64,000 bases of DNA from Turbatrix aceti (taxonomy: Eukaryota > Nematoda > Chromadorea > Rhabditida > Panagrolaimidae), in contig OZ017769.1 of the NCBI GenBank assembly GCA_963969345.1, forward strand, positions 6,699,725 through 6,763,724. Direction: 5' to 3'. A program made the position numbers and the translations under genes. The notes under the pieces are model-generated. The model had not been told where the DNA came from. It was given only the letters and a program-made list of their open reading frames with translations, and made no database searches. Each line of letters starts with the position of its first letter. Position 1 is the stretch's first letter. Below, piece by piece: positions 57,401-64,000 of this stretch.

Positions 57401-60400
57401 CGTCTGGCGATTCGTTATGTAAGGCTTCGCGGCGTTGGCGGCGGCAATGGTCTGGGACGCTGCAGTGGCCGTGTCCTTGGCTTGGCGTTCCAGATTTTGC
57501 ATGGACGACTGAACAATGCGTTCGGTGGAAACCTCAGTGGTCGCGTCGACGAGCTTCTGGGCAGCAGTACGGAGAGCTTCACGCTTTTCAATTTCCTGGG
57601 GTTTGTTCTGGCATTCCTTGGTGGCATCGATCATGTCAGAAGTCGCAGTGGCCACAGCCTGGGCGGCGCGGTGAAGACGGTCTCGCTGGTCGGGAGCGAC
57701 AGCGGCCTGTTCGTTCAAGTCCTCAATGATCAGCGTAGAGTGTCGAATCGCGGACTCGCTTTGCCGGAGGAGATCCTGAGTTGCCAGGGGGTCCTGAGTG
57801 GTGATGACGCGGTTGGAAGAGCGGACGACTTCGCTGTAGTTGTAGTCCTCGTTGGTCGTGACGCGGCGGATCTTGGGGCTCGTCTTGACGTGGTCCAGGA
57901 GATCGTCGAGTGCTGTTGTAACCTTGCGCGCAGCGTTGTGCAGGTTGTCGAACAGCTCCCCTCCGCGGTTCGAGACGCTCTGCTTCGTGGATTCGTTGGC
58001 GTCGATGAGCAGGTCGTTAACAGTGCGCGAGACCTGCTTGGCCGCTGTTGACAGCTGATCTTGCGAGGTGTCATTTTCGATGGTCGGCGCGACGACTCGA
58101 GCCACGGCAACCAGCTGGGAGGTGGCAAATGCGCACTGGGTCGCGGAGTTGACGACCTGGTCCTTGTGCTCGGGAACTGGGCAGTCAGCGCTCACAGTCT
58201 TGGCCTGGAGCACGAGTTCTGCCGTGGACGTAGCGACGTTCTTTGCGCGGTGGATGAGTTGATCGTGGAAACCGCGGTCTTCGACAGTCGGCTCCTGCAT
58301 GGTGTTGATGACCTCGTGCGAGAGCTCGCCGACCTTGCTGGCAGCCGAGAGCACGACAGGTCGCTTTTCTTCGGCTTCAGGGTGAACTTTCTCGAGGAAG
58401 GTGCCGAACGCGCCACAAAGACGACGGGTGGCTTCGACGAGGTCGCCTGCGCGGTCGCGATCCGGCATGAGAGCAGCCAGATCGCGCACGCCTCGACCCA
58501 TCTCGGGAATGTTGGAACCGATGGTGGCGATGGCACTGCCGATGCGCGGACTGTCGTAATCGTCTGGGTAGGCCGTGAGCTGAACGACTTCCGCCGTGGC
58601 AGCGCCCATCGCAGCGAGGCGGTCGTTGACGGACTCTTTTTCGACTTCGACGCGGGTCTCGCGCCATTTCCTGGACTGAGCGTCGTCGAATCGAGGCAGG
58701 GGAATATCAGGTTCGCGGGCAATTTCCACTTCTGCTTCTTCGACGGCCCGGATGGTGGCCTCGATGGTGCCAATAAGAGCGCGCTGACTACGTTCGCGGG
58801 TCTCAGAGTATCGAATACGCTCGGCCTTGGGCAGTTCCTGGGAAACAATCATGCCGGAAACTGCTCCGTACTGAGCGCCTGCGTACTGGGATCCAGGAGC
58901 ACCGGCAGGTGGGCGGTAGATGCCTGGCAGGGCAATATTGCCATCCTGTGCGTAGGACTGTCCGCGGTTGATCTCGCCATGGGCGATGAGGGTAGCCCGG
59001 GCAGGAGCGACGTTTTCCTCGAGCATGGTTGAGCCTTCGTCGCCCTCGATGCCGAGGTGGTCGACCATCTTCTTCTTCTTCAGGATGATATCGATGTAGC
59101 CGCCGATGAGAGCAGCAATCTTCTCGCCGTCCTGCGTCTGCACGGAATAATAGGACTCCTGGTAGTCGCCAAAATCGAGGGTGAAGGTCTTGTGCGACGC
59201 GGCCCAGCGCCTGACCTGTTCGAGGGGCCATTCCTTGAGCACGGCTTTGGTCTTTTCGTCGACGCGCATCACGCATTCCTTGTTCACACCCAAAAGACGG
59301 GGGATAAGTCGGTTTTTACCTGGCACCTTTTCCTTGACGAGGAAGAACGTCACGCCGTAGGTCGGGAGCGACTGGCAGATCTGAACGTACTTCTTCTTCG
59401 GCGCGGCCGCTTCCTCGAACATGAGCTCTTTGTACTCCTGGACGATGTTTTTCTCGTGTTCTTTGGCCTTGGAGTACTCTTTGGGGAGGAGTTCCTTGAT
59501 GTTAAGCGACTTCTGGACGCCTTCCTGGAAGGGACCGTACTCGATGTAGCACTGCAGCGCGGCCAGCTGGATTGCCGTGTCCCTCGCAACGGGGTGGAGG
59601 CCCTTGATGATGCCGTCGCGGCACTGCAGGTAGAGCAGGTTTAGCTGCACAGGATCCCGGGTATCGACATTTGTGTCGGAGAAGAAGAATTTTCGGCGGA
59701 GGATGAGTTCCTCGTCTTCGGGGATGTCCTGTTCGAGGAGCGTCTTGGCGTGGTCCACCCAGCGCAGCTCCTCGTCGGTATGCAGCTTGGCGCGGAGTTG
59801 TTGGATCTTCTTTTCGCGCTTGCGGCCGATGGTATTCATGAATGTGCCGCCCTCCTTGCCGGAGCCGTCTGCCAGACTGGACGTGGACTTCTTGAAGTCC
59901 CTGCCATTCTGCAATTCGCCGCCCCTCACGAGGCTGTACTCATCGTAGTTGGCGATGCCCATCTTGGTGCAGATCGTCAGCATGAGCTCGGAGACGGGCT
60001 GCGACTCGTCGACGAAGATGGTCTTGACTGCGCCGCCATCGAGCGTGCGGACCTTCAGCTTGCGGATCTTGTTGCGGTACTCGAGGGTGTCGTTGTTGCG
60101 GACGAGGTAGTATTCGAGGGTCCTGTTCTTTTCCATGCAGACGCCACCTTTATCAACAATCGTGAAAAGGCCATAGTCCTGGGCTGAAAAAAAAACACGC
60201 GAAGGTCAGAAATCAAATTTTTTTATGTTGAAAGCTATTTTTCATGTTCTTTGCCGTTATTTTTTTGCTACCAATCAATTTTAAGATAAATAATTTCCGT
60301 GTGATCAAAAGAAAGGGAAAACTTTTGACAGCCCAAAAATAAAAAAAATGATTCGCTCAGCTAAGCAATGCAAAGGGGGTGGATGCCGCCGCTCCTCTGG

Positions 60401-60625
60401 CAGTTGTCGTCGTCGTGCACGCACAACAATTGATGACAAGGCTCGTCGTGCGGACAACTCTTTAATGCAAGGCAAATGGGACTACTCACCATCTCCGCTG
60501 AATCCTTTGCCGAACTTGTCTCGGATGATGCGGCAGACGTCGAAGACGGCAGTCGAGGGGTCGAACTGCATGGTCTTGGCGACGCCGACTTCTGGGGCTT
60601 TTATGGTTAGTGTAAGGACTCCCAT
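48478..60625 (-). CDS. tln-1: Talin, full length (2575 aa)
   Basis: Four minus-strand exons: 60625-60490, 60183-53441, 52772-52560 and 49113-48478; phases close. Talin links integrin tails to actin at focal adhesions and muscle attachment sites. The N-terminus is the FERM head: F0 (MGVLTLTIKAPEVGVAKTMQ), F1 (KLKVRTLDGG), F2, and the F3/PTB lobe with WAASHKTFTLDFGDYQESYY followed by DIILKKKK and HLGIEGDEGSTMLEE. A rod of Ala-rich helical bundles follows. The last exon (residues 2365-2575) is the I/LWEQ (THATCH) actin-binding domain with AQRELVAQG, QWSEGLISAARTVAAA and SGIAQVMDAQEAVIRKERELYEAR, the latter being the dimerisation helix. The length is very close to vertebrate talin (about 2541). 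One huge exon holds most of the protein, and the last intron is 3.4 kb. No break is seen. Confidence 0.95.
49114..52559 (-). other. Talin intron 3 (3.4 kb)
   Basis: Spans the donor at 52559 and the acceptor at 49114 on the minus strand. Content is low-complexity: CGACGACGA-type runs near 49830-50030, a CTCTCTCT run near 50760 and a C run near 50811-50823. Many short open frames occur on both strands, none with recognisable domains. It is much longer than other introns here, so an internal promoter or enhancer for a short talin form is conceivable but not shown. Confidence 0.7.
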
Positions 60626-60762
60626 ATCTCTCGTGGCAGGGCGATAAGCTGTATTGTACAAGGCACTCGGAAGGATAACAAAAAGAAGAAGAAGTCAAAG
60701 GCAGCGTCGGGAGCGGATACGCAGCGATCAGTCACAGCGCCGGTAACGGCTGGGCGTGAGTT

Positions 60763-60775
60763 CTGAAAAAAAAAA
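60763..60775 (-). promoter_or_regulatory. Splice acceptor in the talin 5' leader
   Basis: On the minus strand a run of about ten T followed by CAG lies about 140 bp before the talin ATG. It could accept a non-coding 5' exon or a trans-spliced leader, which fits a nematode. Confidence 0.4.
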
Positions 60776-63700
60776 CATAAAAGATCGATCGAATGAAGGA
60801 ATGGGTATTCGGTAACGACCCCGGGTATCGATCAGTGCGCGCCTACGTAAAAAGCACACGCAGGCGGGAGCAAAAGCACGATACAACTTTATCACAACGG
60901 TTGGACGGTATTGACAGGCGACGGATGGGCCAAACCAATGAGGGGGCCTTTTTCGTCTTCTTCCACGGGCTGACTCACCCGGCAGCGCACGCAAATGGAA
61001 TACAATACAAATCGATTGCGGCGTGGTCACCGATCTCGGCCGCGGCCGCATCCCCGGGCCCTCCTACGCTCGCCCTGCCAAGCAGGAGGCGCTGGCGCTG
61101 CTGCTGGTGCTGTTCGGAACAGCAGCAGCAGCGGTGGCGGGCGCCGCGGAGGGAGGGGGGGCAAATGATTATTGTTCCCGCTACAGCTCCTGCAGGAAGG
61201 CCTAGCATTCTTATGTTGGTCGTTCGTCGGGAGTGGCAGTCAGTAGGGATTGTTAAACTCCCCCTCGCAAGAAGCCCCCAGTGTTTTGGTAAACGCACGC
61301 GGACAGCCGAGCCTTGCTTTCTTGCATCCCGGGTTGTCCATCAAAGAGCTCTCGGCACTCGGGCAGTGAGCCACGACACGCCGCCTGCCTACCCCGGCTA
61401 AAATCACCGAGGGCGCGCTGCCTGGCGGGTGTGGCCTCTTTATGGCCCAGCGACGACGATAAAAAAACGACCACGGATAAATGCGCGCATTCGGGTGAGA
61501 AATTGCGTTTCAAAGCGAACAACCAACCAAACAGCCACCAGTCATCCATCCAGCAAGAACGAACATGGACAACACAACTTGTCGCGCTCGAGCAGCAAGT
61601 CAAGTGCCTCGTCGTAACCCCCGGTCGTAATCCCCTCAAAAACGGGAATGGGAACAAGCAAAGCCCCAGTCAGGCTAATCCAGCCACCGTCGTCTGGGAC
61701 CAAAAAAAGCAACAACAACCGCCAGGAGAGGGGGTCGAGCTATCGATAGCCCCACTTTCAAAACAGTCAAGTTGAGTATGTACTTCTCGCCACGAATGAA
61801 TGAATATGCATGCCGAGTGCAACCCGAGAAGATCTCTTTTGGCAAGCGCCTCCGGCATTCCTGCACTTGACGGCGCCATCTTTCATGACTTAGCGGAAAC
61901 GGAAGCGAGCGAGGCCTTTGAATAGCTAATGAGTCGGTCCAGACAACTTTTGCAGGCCAGTCAGTTATCTGTCATCGCCCGGCACCAAAAACTGATATCG
62001 AAATCCCCGACGTCGACGCCGACCGAGTCAGAAAGTTTTCAAAAGTGGTCACGTTCAGCGGGTACGAAAGCGGGGATCGGGTTGAGCAGCCACGAGAAAA
62101 GAATTGAACCCAATCAAATTTTGTTTGCCCAGAGACCCCGAAAAGACAACGCACGAGAAATTTGACCACGTCGGCGGGTAACCTGAACCGGTTGCAGCGG
62201 TGCAAGCCATTTCGGGCGGCACAAGTCGGCTGGAATGCCGCAGGTATGTCAGCGGCGGCCTCGGACTGGGTGGGCTCCTGGGCGCGCCGGCGCTCTCGGT
62301 CCGGTGACAGCGTCGTGTCGTGACATGCCCCGGATGTGGAAGCGTGACATCATGCCTGATTTGTGCTCGTGACAGCGAACAAGCAAGCAAAAAAATCCAG
62401 CACAGAATCAGCTGATAGATGCCACGTGTGACGAGCAACGAAAACTATCGGCATATCGTAGAAAACTATCGTGTGTGGATAAAAAAACACGAACAAAAAA
62501 CGCGTGTCAAAGGACACGGACCGGCCTTCTCCCCGGAAGTTTGCTAAAACACCGCCGGCCACGAGTCAGACAACAAAGAACAGCAAACATGACAGTCTAA
62601 ATCCTGAGGACAAAACGGACAGAAACAAACGAGGACCGTTCGATCGATGGAGGAAACGAGAAAGCCACGACCAGCGGACAACAACGACTGCAGCGTGCTT
62701 GCTTGCTGCTTTTTTCGGCCGAGAGAAAACGGACGAGCAAAGAGACAAACGCGCAAAAATTGCGGCGGCGAGGGGGACAGCAGGTGTCGCAGCTGCGCGG
62801 CGAGGAGCAACGACTGATCGATCGATCGATCGCGCATCTGCATCAAGTGCGGTGATGTGTGCCGATCGACCCCGTCGGTGGTGGTGGTGGTCAGGGGGTT
62901 CGTCCGGCCTGTGGTAACGACTACGATGATGCGGCAGGGTCACCCGCGGTCGTCTCGTCTCGTCTTCGCGCATACTGCTAATTCCCCCCTCCCGCAAGAT
63001 TGGAAGATGGCCTGTGGTGCGGTGCGCGGCGCACGTTCACGTCTTCCCCTTCCCCCTAGAAAGCTAAGCAAACAGAAAAGAGCTGGCTTACCTCCTCGCA
63101 GCGTACGTAGTCTTCGATCGTCTTCCGACCTCCTTCTTTCTTCCGTCAATCGTAGTCGCCGTCGAGGTCGTTGCACAACCGCCAGGGGGCCTTCGCCGGC
63201 CGCAGACGCGGACGCCAAGCGTGTTGACCCGGCGCTCGACACGTATTCTATTTATCGTACAAGCTCGACCGTTCCAGCGACACGCTGCGTCTGGTCTGGC
63301 TAATTGCCGGGTGGTCTCTGGCTCCGCAGAAGCGTGAGTCGTCAATTATCGTCGAGGATGAACGACACTGCCGGGGCTATGGACGCTCTCGTCTGCCCTG
63401 TCCGCTGCAAATTGATGCATCCTACGCAGACGACGACGACGACGACGCATACAAACCAACCGGGTGCCTTTGCCTTCGTTGTCGGGTGTAATTTACGCGC
63501 ATGCAAAATCCCGTAACGCTGTCACCAACCGCCAACCAACAACGGACAGGCGCTTTAATTCAATTTCCGCGAGCAACGCGAAGGCAAAAATTAAGAAAAT
63601 CAAGTGCCAGGCAGCGGAACGGCAGAGACCGGTTGTGGCGTACCGTGCCGTGCACTCTCCAGACACCTCACGACACGGTGCCGGTGCCGTTTCTGCGTAA

Positions 63701-63853
63701 ACACCACCGGCACCGTGTCGTGAGGTGTCTGGTTTGCTTTTTTGTCAAACCCCACCCATGCCAACTCAAATCGTATCGTTTTTTACTGTGTTACCCGGTG
63801 CAAACAAGTGCGTATCAAATTAGGATAAGCGTCCGTTTTAAAGCCGTTTGGGT
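60776..63853. other. Intergenic region upstream of talin
   Basis: About 3.1 kb. I see no supported gene. It holds simple repeats (GCAGCAGCAG near 61121-61133, GATCGATCGATCGATCG near 62817-62833, GGTGGTGGTGGT near 62878-62891, GACGACGACGACGACG near 63430-63446) and, near the right end, a perfect 28-bp hairpin. Promoter elements of talin should lie on its left side, but no canonical TATA box stands out. Confidence 0.5.
63659..63732. repeat. Perfect 28-bp inverted repeat with 18-base loop
   Basis: Arm 1 at 63659-63686 starts CCAGACACCTCACGACAC; arm 2 at 63705-63732 is its exact reverse complement. The loop is CCGTTTCTGCGTAAACAC. It lies 122 bp past the stop of the gene at the right edge, on that gene's 3' side. 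Possible meanings are a small-RNA precursor, a tiny transposon remnant or a 3' RNA structure. Confidence 0.85.
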
Positions 63854-64000
63854 TCACGAAGCCTTTTCCTTGACCTCGTCCTGGAGCTTCGGCGGCGGAA
63901 GCATCCAGGACGGAAATCCAGCGATGGCCAGGACAACAGCGGCCATCGGGGTGAGAATGACGACGAGCAGGGGGTAGAGACCGGCGCTGTGGACGACGTG
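63854..64000 (-). CDS. C-terminal exon of an unknown membrane protein (partial)
   Basis: Minus-strand frame open from the window edge to a TGA at 63854-63856, 48 residues. It contains a strongly hydrophobic stretch (LYPLLVVILTPMAAVVLAIAG) followed by FPSWMLPPPKLQDEV and a short charged tail, as expected for the last membrane segment and cytosolic tail of a membrane protein. Codon use is GC-rich at third positions like the other genes. I do not recognise the family, and the rest lies outside the window. Confidence 0.5.
   Translation of the reverse strand, partial: HVVHSAGLYPLLVVILTPMAAVVLAIAGFPSWMLPPPKLQDEVKEKAS

Noticed and set aside
62500..63300. Overlapping frames of 100-148 codons upstream of talin
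   Set aside because: Composition is driven by simple repeats; no conserved motif and no consistent exon structure.
63659..63732. Rho-independent terminator
   Set aside because: The hairpin looks like one, but the context is eukaryotic; such terminators do not apply, and the arms are far longer than usual.

Overview
The window looks like nuclear DNA of a small invertebrate, most likely a nematode. Its genes are cut by many short introns whose 3' ends are pyrimidine runs followed by CAG or TAG. The single-copy genes are animal ones: a P-glycoprotein pair, a Trio/UNC-73 Rho-family exchange factor, cyclophilin E, an NR2E-like nuclear receptor and talin. Neighbouring genes converge with only 105-209 bp between stop codons. 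The nematode assignment is inference; I recognised no species-specific marker, spliced leader gene, tRNA or rRNA.

Layout. 1-17526 is a rearranged cluster of one LTR retroelement (element A, mainly minus strand). The best copy runs from its 5' LTR (16924-17526) down to a junction at 8540. Its reverse transcriptase is split by a 1633-bp inverted-repeat (foldback) transposon at 9520-11152. Bases 1-5090 repeat 8443-13532 at an offset of exactly 8442, and 5091-8539 is the reverse complement of about 12907-16355. 17527-29404 is a broken P-glycoprotein gene (copy A) carrying a complete second retroelement (element B, 19854-28367) with identical-looking 450-bp LTRs, a 5-bp target duplication and one intact 2447-codon ORF. 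30644-34726 is the intact sister P-glycoprotein gene (copy B, 8 exons, 1255 aa).

Then follow: a six-exon F-box-like gene (35134-36405, +); the Trio/UNC-73-like gene with one DH-PH module (38521-45348, +); cyclophilin E (46540-45454, -); an NR2E-like receptor (47128-48268, +); talin (60625-48478, -, four exons with a 3.4-kb last intron); a 3.2-kb intergenic stretch; and the last exon of an unknown membrane protein on the minus strand at the right edge.

Most interesting point: in both elements A and B a glycoprotein-like (Env-like) region with a hydrophobic leader, a basic cleavage-type site and a hydrophobic C-terminal segment lies between Gag and protease/RT in one continuous ORF. The usual order in Ty3/gypsy-type elements and retroviruses is Gag-Pol-Env. 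The two elements are diverged and have unrelated-looking LTRs, so the order is a lineage feature and not an accident of one copy. Element A also has two retropepsin domains in tandem, and element B has a duplicated capsid segment in Gag. The polyprotein would be expected to cross a membrane twice.
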